Shown here: piece by piece, positions 16,312-23,596 of the stretch
Layout: each line of letters begins with the position of its first letter
How positions within the stretch are numbered: the first letter of the stretch is position 1
From: Solidesulfovibrio sp.
GTDB lineage: Bacteria > Desulfobacterota > Desulfovibrionia > Desulfovibrionales > Desulfovibrionaceae
Length of the DNA stretch: 64,000 nt
NCBI RefSeq assembly: GCF_038562415.1
Contig: NZ_JBCFBA010000009.1
Coordinates: 104,943-168,942, forward strand
Direction: 5' to 3'
Notes under the pieces: generated by a model
Database searches by the model: none
What the model was told of the DNA's origin: nothing
Seen by the model: only the letters and a program-made list of their open reading frames with translations
Program-made: the position numbers and the translations under genes

Positions 16312-16770
16312 ATGAGTACACCAGGGATACCGTGCGGTCGCAGACGGTGTCGCGGCAAGGAATATTCGTGCAGCATGGAACTGTCGCTGGCCGTGATCGG
16401 CGGCAAGTGGAAGCCGCTGATCCTGTGGCATTTGCGCGACGTGGTCACCTTGCGCTTTTCGGCCCTGCGCCGGACCATGCCGAGCATCACCCAGAAGATG
16501 CTGACCCAGCAGTTGCGGGAACTCGAATCCGACGGGCTGATCACGCGTACGGTCTATGCCGAGGTGCCGCCGCGCGTGGAGTACGGGCTGACCGAATCGG
16601 GCCGGGACATCATCCCCATCCTGGAGGCCCTGTGCCGCTTCGGCCGGCAGTTCGAGGCCCGTTTCGGGGTGGAGGACGCCGACGCGCCGGCCGGCCGGCC
16701 GGCGCAGGCGGGGGAAAGCCCCGAAATCGAGGACGAGGAGGCGGCGCCCGGCCGGTGGGTGGCGCGCTAG
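16312..16770 (+). CDS. HxlR/YodB-type winged-helix regulator
   Basis: 152 residues. The HxlR signature is clear: YSCSMELSLAVIGGKWKPLILWHL, the recognition region FSALRRTMPSITQKMLTQQLRELESDGLI, and the wing RTVYAEVPPRVEYGLTESG. Cys20 is the family-conserved N-terminal Cys that reacts with quinones or disulfides in YodB and HypR; two further Cys (8 and 13) precede it. The C-terminal tail after about residue 120 is acidic and non-conserved. AGGAGG sits 6 bases before the ATG at 16312; an upstream TTG at 16291 is ignored. Being divergent from the nitroreductase/flavin reductase cluster, it probably represses that cluster and itself until an electrophile or oxidant is sensed. Confidence 0.9.
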   Translation: MSTPGIPCGRRRCRGKEYSCSMELSLAVIGGKWKPLILWHLRDVVTLRFSALRRTMPSITQKMLTQQLRELESDGLITRTVYAEVPPRVEYGLTESGRDIIPILEALCRFGRQFEARFGVEDADAPAGRPAQAGESPEIEDEEAAPGRWVAR

Positions 16771-17051
16771 GGGATCGCGACCGGGCCGGTGTATCGTTTC
16801 TATCCAATTTCATCCCGATACCGTATGAATTTTGTCCGGGCCGTCCCGCGTCGCGCGGGGCGGCCGGTGTTGGTCGGCCGGCCGGACGGGCTGGCCGCCG
16901 GTTCGCGCGTTCGCTCGAAATCATAGTATTTCGGTCTGTTTCGCAGGGTCGCCAAGGGCATTCGCCGCGTCCGCCGGGCCAGGGCCGTGCCGGCGGACGG
17001 TTTTGGCATGGCCGATGCTAGGGCCGGGGCAAACGCAAAGGAGACGCTTTC

Positions 17052-17639
17052 ATGCGCAAAAACATGCACATCCCGGCCATTGTCGCCCTGTCCCTGGCCT
17101 TGGCCGTTCCGGCCCTGGCCCAGTCCGGCCACCAGCAGCACGCCGGGGCGGCCCCGGCCGAGGCCGCCAAGGCCGCCCCGGCCGTGGACCCGGACAAGGC
17201 CTACGTCCTCAACCAGGAGTACGTGGCCAGGACGGCCGAACTGCACGGCAAAATCACGGCCAAGAAGGCCGAACTGGAAACGCTACTGGCCACCAAGGCC
17301 GACGACACCGCCGCCGTCAAGAAGCTCGTGGCCGAGTTGTCCGCCCTTCGCGGCCAGCTCGACGAGCAGACCACGCTGTTTCGCATCCGCTACGCCAAGG
17401 AAACCGGCACGCCCATCCGCCTGACCCGGGACTTCGGCCACCAGGGCGGCATGATGGGCGAAAAGGGCATGGAAGGCTGCATGATGATGGGCAAGGGCAA
17501 GGGGATGATGATGGGTGGCATGGACCATGCCATGCAGGGCATGGACATGGGCAAGGGCATGGACCAGGGCGGCGCCCCGGGCATGAACATGCCGGCCCCG
17601 TCCGGCGCCCCCGCCACCGCCCCCCAGAAGGCCGGCTAA
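17052..17639 (+). CDS. ZraP/CpxP-like periplasmic metal-binding protein with Met-rich tail
   Basis: 195 residues. A signal peptide (MRKNMHIPAIVALSLALAVPALAQ) is followed by a His-containing linker (SGHQQHAG), then a helical hairpin of the Spy/CpxP/ZraP type: YVLNQEYVARTAELHGKITAKKAELETLL and VKKLVAELSALRGQLDEQTTLFRIRYAKETG. The C-terminal third (about 128-180) is dominated by Met, Gly, Lys and His, with repeated MGKGM and GGM groups and one Cys. Family members bind Zn or Cu and chaperone envelope proteins. The tail is richer in Met than typical ZraP and could favour Cu(I). A strong terminator follows, so the gene is monocistronic. No metal sensor pair is adjacent. Confidence 0.75.
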   Translation: MRKNMHIPAIVALSLALAVPALAQSGHQQHAGAAPAEAAKAAPAVDPDKAYVLNQEYVARTAELHGKITAKKAELETLLATKADDTAAVKKLVAELSALRGQLDEQTTLFRIRYAKETGTPIRLTRDFGHQGGMMGEKGMEGCMMMGKGKGMMMGGMDHAMQGMDMGKGMDQGGAPGMNMPAPSGAPATAPQKAG

Positions 17640-17663
17640 CCGCCGCCTCCCCGCCCGGCCCGG

Positions 17664-17696
17664 GGGCCGCCGGCCCCTCCCCGGCGGCCCTTTTTT
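17664..17696 (+). terminator. Rho-independent terminator after the ZraP-like gene
   Basis: Ten-base arms GGGCCGCCGG and CCGGCGGCCC, a 7-base loop and six T residues. Confidence 0.92.
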
Positions 17697-17759
17697 ACAG
17701 GCCGCCCACCGCTTGGGTCCAGGCTTGCCAAGCCGGGCGGCCGGGACTATGAAGCTCCC

Positions 17760-17990
17760 GTTGTCCTCAGGGCGGGGTGGAAGTCCCCACCGGCGGTATC
17801 CCGGGTCACCGGGGAGCCCGCGAGCGCTTTCCGGCGAGGCGACAGGGCGCGGCCGACACCGGGCCCCACGGGGGAGACCCCGGCGTCGCCGCGCTGCCGG
17901 CCGCATGCCCGGCCGCACGCGTCGGAAAGGTCAGCAGACCTGGTGAAACGCCAGGGCCGACGGTCACAGTCCGGATGCAAGAGGAGCAGA
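17760..17990 (+). promoter_or_regulatory. FMN riboswitch (RFN element)
   Basis: The conserved RFN blocks occur in order: CAGGGCGGGGTGGAAGTCCC then ACCGGCGGTA at about 17768-17797, AGCCCGCGAGCG at about 17816-17827, and near the 3' end GGCCGACGGTCACAGTCCGG followed by ATGCAAGAGGAGCA (to about 17988). A long variable arm lies between. It ends about 125 bases before the ribB ATG, leaving room for an expression platform. FMN binding should reduce ribB expression, by analogy with other ribB leaders. Confidence 0.95.
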
Positions 17991-18113
17991 CGGCGTTTCC
18001 CGCCGCCGGGTCGTTCCGGCGCGTGGCCGACGCGGCGCAAGGGCGTCGCGTCCGGTCGTCTCATTTTCCGCCCTGATTCTGGCCATCGCCACCACCTCTT
18101 CTCGGAGCGCGCC

Positions 18114-18758
18114 ATGAATCAGTCCTATTCCGGTATCGTAAGCGAACACCAAAGCGTCATCGCCGCCATCGAATCCCTGCGCCAGGGCGGCGGCATCGTC
18201 GTCACCGACGACGCGGACCGCGAAAACGAGGGCGACCTCATTTTCGCCGCCGAAACCCTGACCGTGCCGCAGATGGCCATGCTCATTCGCGAATGCAGCG
18301 GCATCGTCTGCCTGTGCCTGACCGAGGAAAAGGCCAGGCAGCTGGATCTGCCGCCCATGGTCGAAAAAAACACCTGCAAGAACGGCACGGCCTTCACCGT
18401 GACCATCGAGGCGGCCGAGGGCGTGACCACCGGTGTGTCCGCCGCCGACCGGGTCAAAACGGTCAAGACCGCCGCCGCCCCGCAGGCCAAACCCTGCGAC
18501 CTGGCCCGGCCCGGCCATGTCTTTCCGCTGATCGCCCGGCCCGGCGGCGTGCTGGCCCGCCGGGGCCACACCGAAGCCACCGTGGATTTGGCCCGCCTGG
18601 CCGGCTTGCCGCCCTGCGGCGTGCTGTGCGAGCTGACCAATCCCGACGGCACCATGGCCAAGGGAGCCCAAATCGAGGCCTTCGCCGCCCGCAACGGCTT
18701 TCCCCTGGTCACGGTGGAGGCCCTGGCCGCCTACCGCCTGGCCATAGCCGACCGGTAG
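18114..18758 (+). CDS. ribB: 3,4-dihydroxy-2-butanone 4-phosphate synthase
   Basis: 214 residues, the expected size for a stand-alone RibB without the RibA domain. Landmarks are [18 protein letters not shown] (acidic metal-binding loop), [55 protein letters not shown] and [13 protein letters not shown]. It converts ribulose 5-phosphate to the four-carbon precursor of riboflavin. It is placed under the FMN riboswitch just upstream. I used the ATG at 18114; the longer in-frame reading begins in the riboswitch. It lies close to a cluster rich in FMN enzymes, though on the other strand. Confidence 0.97.
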   Translation: MNQSYSGIVSEHQSVIAAIESLRQGGGIVVTDDADRENEGDLIFAAETLTVPQMAMLIRECSGIVCLCLTEEKARQLDLPPMVEKNTCKNGTAFTVTIEAAEGVTTGVSAADRVKTVKTAAAPQAKPCDLARPGHVFPLIARPGGVLARRGHTEATVDLARLAGLPPCGVLCELTNPDGTMAKGAQIEAFAARNGFPLVTVEALAAYRLAIADR

Positions 18759-18839
18759 CGACCCAGTCGGGCCGGACGCGGGGCATGACGCGCCCGGCCC
18801 GCCTTGCCACCTTTCGCCGGCTGGCTTACACGTCGCAGC

Positions 18840-20072
18840 ATGGCATCCCCCAAAGCCGGCCCGGCCCGCCGCTGCCCCTACAAACGCAACCTCAGCCTGC
18901 GCTACGTGGCCGCCCTGTCCCTGGCGGCGGCCCTGTCCGTGGCCACCTACGGCCTTTTCCGCCAGGTCATGGCCGCCATCGACCACGCGGCCGACGTCAC
19001 GGCCATAAGCGGCTCCCAGCGCCTGCTCACCCAGCGCGTGCTGGCCCAATGCCTGCTTTTGGCCGCCGCCGACGACGAGGAGGCCCGCCGCGACATCCGG
19101 GCCCGCCTCAAACGCGCCGTGGACACCCTCGAGGCAAACCACGACCGCCTCCTGGCCGACGTCAGGGACCCCGATTCCCTGGTCGCCCATTCCCGGGAAC
19201 TGGAAGCCATCTATTTCAAGCCGCCGCTGGACCTCGACGCCCGCATGCGTTTTTTCATCAAAAGCACCCGGGAATTCTATGCCACGGATTCCGGGCGCCC
19301 GGCCCTGTCCGACCCGCGCTTCCTCAATGTCCTGGTTTTCGGCGAAAACGATCTGCTGCGCGACCTGACCGCCGTGGTCCAGGCCTACCAGCGCCAGGCC
19401 CTGGCGCGCCTGACCACGCTGCGTCGGGTGGAAACCGGGGCCACGGTCGCCATGCTCGTGTTGCTGGCGGCGGTGGGGCTTTTCCTCCTGCGGCCCATGG
19501 TGGCCCGCATCTGCGCCGACCGCGGCCGCCTGGAGGCCGCCAACCGGGCGCTGACGGAACTGGCTGTCACCGACCAGTTGACCGGTGCCTACAACCGCCT
19601 CAAATTCAACGAGGTCCTCGGCCGCGAAATCCACCGGACCGAGCGCTACGCCGCCCCCCTTTCCGTCATCATGTTCGACATCGACCACTTCAAGCGGGTC
19701 AACGACGAACATGGCCACGCCGCCGGCGACGCCATGCTGCGCGAACTGGCCGGGCGCGTGCGCCGCTCCATCCGCCAGGTGGACTGGCTGTTCCGCTACG
19801 GCGGCGAGGAATTCGTCGTGGCCGCGCCCCACACCGGCCTGGCCCAGGCCGCCGCCCTGGCCGAAAAACTGCGGGTCCTCGTCGCCGCCAGCCCCTTTCC
19901 CGGCGACATCCCCGGCAGCATCAGCCTCGGCGTGGCCCAGGCCATCCCCGGTGAAACCGTGGAAGCCCTCATGGGCCGCGTGGACGCCGCCATGTACCGG
20001 GCCAAGGAAGGCGGCCGCAACCGCGTCGCCGTGGACGGGGCGGAAGAGGCCTCCGGCGGCCGGGGGGCATGA
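18840..20072 (+). CDS. Membrane diguanylate cyclase with PilJ-type N-terminal sensor
   Basis: 410 residues. Transmembrane segment 1 is about residues 17-37 (LRYVAALSLAAALSVATYGLF) and segment 2 about 200-222 (VAMLVLLAAVGLFLL), bracketing a periplasmic helical domain whose start SGSQRLLTQRVLAQCLLL resembles the type IV pili methyl-accepting (PilJ/NarX-like) sensor. The GGDEF domain begins near 245; the active site is GGEEF at 321-325, and an inhibitory RQVD I-site lies at 312-315, exactly five residues before it. So active c-di-GMP synthesis with product inhibition is expected. The last ten codons are read from the left arm of palindromic repeat copy B, giving a C terminus of EEASGGRGA; that tail is likely not original. 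A TTG at 18804 is an alternative start. Confidence 0.9.
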   Translation: MASPKAGPARRCPYKRNLSLRYVAALSLAAALSVATYGLFRQVMAAIDHAADVTAISGSQRLLTQRVLAQCLLLAAADDEEARRDIRARLKRAVDTLEANHDRLLADVRDPDSLVAHSRELEAIYFKPPLDLDARMRFFIKSTREFYATDSGRPALSDPRFLNVLVFGENDLLRDLTAVVQAYQRQALARLTTLRRVETGATVAMLVLLAAVGLFLLRPMVARICADRGRLEAANRALTELAVTDQLTGAYNRLKFNEVLGREIHRTERYAAPLSVIMFDIDHFKRVNDEHGHAAGDAMLRELAGRVRRSIRQVDWLFRYGGEEFVVAAPHTGLAQAAALAEKLRVLVAASPFPGDIPGSISLGVAQAIPGETVEALMGRVDAAMYRAKEGGRNRVAVDGAEEASGGRGA

Positions 20073-20178
20073 TGCCCCCCGGTCCCCCCCAACGAGGGGT
20101 GCCGCCCGATGTTCCCGACCGCCCCATCCGGGGGGTCCGGGGGGGATGATCCCCCCCGGCCGCCGGAGGCCTCTTCCG
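20041..20178. repeat. Long palindromic repeat, copy B
   Basis: Related to copy A at 9749-9865: the outer GCCTCCGGCGGCCGGGGGG ends, the GGGGGGCATGATGCCCCCC inner palindrome and the GCCCCATCC loop end are shared, while the loop is slightly longer and diverged. Symmetry here extends a further 8 bases outward (CGGAAGAG with CTCTTCCG). The left arm overlaps the 3' end of the diguanylate cyclase gene and supplies its stop codon. The right arm ends 17 bases before the stop of the convergent AraC gene. Confidence 0.85.
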
Positions 20179-20194
20179 TGTTTTTCCCTTCACC

Positions 20195-20968
20195 TCACCC
20201 CTGCCGGGCGAACGTGCCGGGCGTGACGCCGAACGCTTCCCGAAACGCCGCGATAAACGCCGAGGTCGAGTCGTAGCCGCATTCGAGGGCGGTGGCGGTC
20301 ACGCTTTTGCCCGCTTCGAGCAGCGACAGCGAGGCCAGGAGCCGGAAGCGGCGTCGCCAGGCCCCGAAGGTCAGCCCCGTCTCGGCCAGAAACAGCCGGC
20401 CCAGGGTGCGTTCGGTCATGCCGGCCCCCCGGGCGATGGCCGTGGCCGGGCGGCTGTCGTCCGGCGCGTTGCCGAGGGCCTTGCAGATGGCCGTCAGGCG
20501 CGGGTCCCGGGGCCAGGGCAGGCTCAGGCCCGCCTCGGGCAGGCTGGCCAGCTGGTCCAGGAGCACGGCCACCAACCGTCCCGGCGGCCCGGCCTCGTCG
20601 TAGTCCACCGGCAGGGCGGCCACGGCCAGGATGAGTTCCCGGGCCAGGGGCGTCACCGACAGGACCAGGCAGCGCGGCGGGTTGAAGATGTCCTGGTCGG
20701 CCCGGATGTAGAGGCTGCGCATTTCCGCCCGGCCCGAGACGGCGACCTGGTGGGCCATGCCGGGCGGCACCCAGACGGCCCGTTGGGGCGGGGCCACGTG
20801 GCTGCCGGTTTCGGTGCGCACGAGCAGCACCCCGTCGCCGGCGAAGGACAGCTGGCCGAAGGGGTGGCTGTGGGCGGGCGAGGTGGAGTCCGGCGGCAGG
20901 CTTTCGCTGCGCGGATAGACCTGCCGGGGCAGGGCGTCCAGGGCGGGAAGGGTGCGCAGGGTCGCCAT
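20195..20968 (-). CDS. AraC family regulator with cupin-type N terminus
   Basis: 257 residues. The N-terminal part has the AraC-type cupin pattern (SPAHSHPFGQLSFAGDGVLLV, then PPQRAVWVPPGMAHQV). The C-terminal 100 residues carry two helix-turn-helix units: ATAIARGAGMTERTLGRLFLAETGLTF and VTATALECGYDSTSAFIAAFREAFGVTP. It is divergent from the SBF-like transporter gene, with a 31-base inverted repeat between them that starts only 8 bases upstream of this ATG, consistent with autoregulation and control of the transporter. The ligand is unknown. Confidence 0.88.
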   Translation of the reverse strand: MATLRTLPALDALPRQVYPRSESLPPDSTSPAHSHPFGQLSFAGDGVLLVRTETGSHVAPPQRAVWVPPGMAHQVAVSGRAEMRSLYIRADQDIFNPPRCLVLSVTPLARELILAVAALPVDYDEAGPPGRLVAVLLDQLASLPEAGLSLPWPRDPRLTAICKALGNAPDDSRPATAIARGAGMTERTLGRLFLAETGLTFGAWRRRFRLLASLSLLEAGKSVTATALECGYDSTSAFIAAFREAFGVTPGTFARQG

Positions 20969-20975
20969 GTCCGTT

Positions 20976-21006
20976 TCTCGCTAGATGTTGTCAATCTAGC
21001 GCGAGA
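20976..21006. promoter_or_regulatory. Inverted repeat operator between AraC and transporter genes
   Basis: TCTCG-CTAGAT and ATCTAG-CGCGAGA are inverted around GTTGTCA; the arms match except for a 2-base insertion (CG) on the right. It overlaps the leader of the AraC gene and lies 93 bases upstream of the transporter ATG. Confidence 0.65.
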
Positions 21007-21098
21007 CGGCCGAGCCGTCCAGGCTTAGGTACTTTCCAGGCGCGCGCGGCGGGCGGCGTGCCGCAATACCAGGCGGCCGGCGGGCCAAGGAGACGGAC

Positions 21099-22169
21099 AT
21101 GGTGGGCAGGATTTTTCGCAAGATGGCCAAGGATTGGTTTTTGGCGGGCATGATCGCGGCGGTGGCCCTGGCCACGCTGTTTCCGGGGTTCGGGGCCACG
21201 GGCGGGACGATGCATGCCGAGACGGTGTCCGACATGGGGATTTTCGCCGTGTTTCTGCTCCACGGCCTGGCCCTGTCCACCCGGAGCCTCAAGCAGGGCA
21301 TGGCGCGCTGGAAGCTGCACCTGCTCGTGCAGTCCCTGACCTTCGTGGCCTTTCCGCTGCTGTTCATTCCCTTCCGGGCGGCCTTTGGCGGCATCATGCC
21401 CGAGGGGCTGATGCTCGGCTTTTTGTACCTGTGCGCCCTGCCCTCGACCATCCAGTCGTCGGTGGCCATGACGGCCATCGGCAAGGGCAACGTGCCGGCG
21501 GCGATATTTAACGCCACGCTGTCGAGCCTGCTCGGCATCGCGCTGACCCCGGCCATCGTGGGCCTGGTCATCGACATGGAAGGGGCGGGCGGCATGTCGT
21601 TTGGCAAGGCGGTGGTCAACATCGCCACCATGCTGTTTCTGCCCTTCGTGCTGGGCCAGGTGTTGCGGCCGGTCTTGGGCGACCTGGCCTCCCGGCACAA
21701 GAAATTCATCAATGCATTCGATAAGCTGGTGATTTTGATGCTCGTCTACGGTTCGTTTTGCGACTCGGTCAAGTCGGGGCTGTGGACGAACAACGGCATC
21801 GAGGTCATCGCCCTGACCATGGGCGGCGCGGCGGTTTTCCTGGCCATGGCCCTGCTGCTCTCGTCGAAGGTCTCGAAGTGGCTGGGTTTTTCCATGGAGG
21901 ACCGCATCACGGCCATTTTTTGCGGCTCCAAAAAGACGTTGGCCTCGGGCGTGCCCATGGCGCGATTGCTGTTCGGCACCCACCCGGCCCTGGGCATGAT
22001 CGTGATGCCCATCATGTTCTACCACCAGTTGCAGCTGTTCGTGTGTTCGATCATGGCCGGCCGTTTCGCCGACCGGTTCAAGGCGGCGCAGGCGCCGGTT
22101 GCCGGGACGGCGCCGGGGCTGGCGTCTTCGGTCGAGCCGGCCCTGGCCGTGGCCCGGGTGCGGCACTGA
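21099..22169 (+). CDS. SBF-like (YfeH-type) sodium/bile-acid symporter family transporter
   Basis: 356 residues with about ten predicted membrane helices, among them FLAGMIAAVALATLFPGFG, LTFVAFPLLFIPF, GLMLGFLYLCALPSTIQSSVAMTA and LGMIVMPIMFYHQLQLFVCS. The ALPSTIQSS motif and the late GSKKTLASGVPMA segment are hallmarks of the SBF-like (bile acid:Na symporter) branch that includes YfeH, not the classical ASBT branch. The transported solute is unknown. GGAG lies upstream of the ATG. The C-terminal 30 residues are low-complexity Ala/Pro. The divergent AraC gene is the likely regulator. Confidence 0.87.
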   Translation: MVGRIFRKMAKDWFLAGMIAAVALATLFPGFGATGGTMHAETVSDMGIFAVFLLHGLALSTRSLKQGMARWKLHLLVQSLTFVAFPLLFIPFRAAFGGIMPEGLMLGFLYLCALPSTIQSSVAMTAIGKGNVPAAIFNATLSSLLGIALTPAIVGLVIDMEGAGGMSFGKAVVNIATMLFLPFVLGQVLRPVLGDLASRHKKFINAFDKLVILMLVYGSFCDSVKSGLWTNNGIEVIALTMGGAAVFLAMALLLSSKVSKWLGFSMEDRITAIFCGSKKTLASGVPMARLLFGTHPALGMIVMPIMFYHQLQLFVCSIMAGRFADRFKAAQAPVAGTAPGLASSVEPALAVARVRH

Positions 22170-22207
22170 GCCGGGAAGCGAACATGGGCAGGCGGGCGCG
22201 CCCCGGG

Positions 22208-22735
22208 TCACTGGAAGTCGGTGACCAGGGGCGCGCCCGTGTTCTTGTCTCCGGGCCGGGCGACGGTCACGGCCGGCGGGGGGCAGGCGACGCCCTGGGG
22301 AATGGACAGGACGCGGCCCACGGCCAGGTTCTTGGGGTCGATGCCCGGGTTGGCCCGGGACAGGATGTCCAGGGGAATGCCGAAGCGCTCGGCGATGGCG
22401 GCCGGGTTGTCGCCGGGGATGACGACGTAGCGCACGCCGTTGGGTTCCTCGTCGGGCACCATGGCGGCCTTGTTCGGGGGCGCCGCCTCCGGGGGCGGGG
22501 GCGGGGCCGGCGCCGGGGTATCCGGGGGGGCGGGCACGAGGATCACGTCGCCGACCTTGATGCGGCAGGGGTCGAGGCCCTTGTTGCGGGCCAGGATGGC
22601 GGCCACGGACACGTGGTAGACCTTGGACAGGGCCGCCGGGGTGTCGCCCGGGCGGGCGACGTGGTTGATGTCCGCGGCCTGGGCCAGGCTTGCGACAAGG
22701 ACCAGGAAAAGGGAAAGAAGCGCGCGCCGGATCAT
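22208..22735 (-). CDS. Secreted protein with two LysM domains
   Basis: 175 residues. A signal peptide (MIRRALLSLFLVLVASLAQA) is followed by LysM 1 (about 22-65, VARPGDTPAALSKVYHVSVAAIL) and, after a Pro/Ala linker (about 67-93), LysM 2 (about 100-145, VVIPGDNPAAIAERFGIPLDIL). LysM binds peptidoglycan N-acetylglucosamine chains. No catalytic domain follows, so it is likely a periplasmic wall-binding or structural protein. GGAGG stands 6 bases upstream of the ATG at 22735; an in-frame extension to 22843 overlaps the divergent promoter region. It is convergent with the transporter gene. Confidence 0.86.
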   Translation of the reverse strand: MIRRALLSLFLVLVASLAQAADINHVARPGDTPAALSKVYHVSVAAILARNKGLDPCRIKVGDVILVPAPPDTPAPAPPPPPEAAPPNKAAMVPDEEPNGVRYVVIPGDNPAAIAERFGIPLDILSRANPGIDPKNLAVGRVLSIPQGVACPPPAVTVARPGDKNTGAPLVTDFQ

Positions 22736-22857
22736 GGCCGTCCTCCGGGTTGCGACGGGTTTTCCGACGACGTAGCAGGCCGGCGGCGATTTGACAATCG
22801 GGACCGGCTTTGGGATAGCCTTGCCATCGCACATCGACGACAACCGGAGGTGAGGCC

Positions 22858-23571
22858 ATGACCATTGGCCGTCTTGCCGCGCCCGTGTCCCTGGCCCTTT
22901 TGCTCGTGGGCCTTTACGGCTGCGGTGCCATGAAATTCTCCTCGTCCGAGCCCGCCGCGTCCGATTCCCTGGCCACGGGCAATGCCGCCTTCGACCGCAA
23001 GGACTACGCCACGGCCTGCCGCGAGCTGTCCAGGGCCGGTTCCGGGGCCGGGGCCGAGGTCCTGACCCGGACCGGCATCGCCTGCGCCAGGGACGGCCGG
23101 GAAAAGGCCGAACGCGCGTTCACGGCCGCCCTGTCGGCCAACGCCGGCTACGCGCCGGCCATGGAAGGCCTGGGCCTGGGCAGCCTGGCCGAGGGCAACG
23201 CGGCCAAGGCCCGCGACCTGCTCGAGGCGGCTTCCCGGGCCGGGGGCAAGGACGCCCCGGCCGCCGTGGGCCTGGGGGACGCGCTGCTGCTGACCGGCCA
23301 GTGCGAAAAAGCCCTGGCCGCCTACCAGGAGGCCCAGCGCCGCGATGCGGGCCTGGCCGTGGCCAGGTCCCGGCTGGAGGCGGTCCGGACGCTGTGCGCC
23401 GCCCGGGGCAAGGCAGCCAGCCCGGCCGCCTCTCCGGCATCGGCCACGTCGCGCGGCGCGGCCGCCACGGGTTCCGACTTGCAGGCGCCGTCGGCCCCGG
23501 CCACGGGCGCGGGCAAGGACGCCGGCAAGGCCAAGCCCGCGCCGCGCACCATCGACCTCAACGACATTTGA
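22858..23571 (+). CDS. TPR-containing lipoprotein
   Basis: 237 residues. A signal peptide ends in the lipobox LYGC (Cys near residue 21), so the protein is probably lipid-anchored. Three to four TPR-like helix pairs occupy about residues 38-180 (TGNAAFDRKDYATACRELSRAG, AERAFTAALSANAGYAPAMEGLG, CEKALAAYQEAQRRDAG). A low-complexity Ala/Ser/Pro/Gly tail runs to the C terminus and ends in RTIDLNDI. The domain set resembles TadD/pilus-type lipoproteins, but no Tad genes are nearby. The role is unknown; TPRs imply a protein partner in the envelope. Confidence 0.8.
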   Translation: MTIGRLAAPVSLALLLVGLYGCGAMKFSSSEPAASDSLATGNAAFDRKDYATACRELSRAGSGAGAEVLTRTGIACARDGREKAERAFTAALSANAGYAPAMEGLGLGSLAEGNAAKARDLLEAASRAGGKDAPAAVGLGDALLLTGQCEKALAAYQEAQRRDAGLAVARSRLEAVRTLCAARGKAASPAASPASATSRGAAATGSDLQAPSAPATGAGKDAGKAKPAPRTIDLNDI

Positions 23572-23596
23572 CGCAGGTCGCGCCGCGAGGGGGCCG

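Noticed and set aside
16839..16865. Hairpin after hxlR considered as a terminator
   Set aside because: It is 70 bases past the stop and has no T tract; it could equally belong to the leader of the ZraP-like gene.
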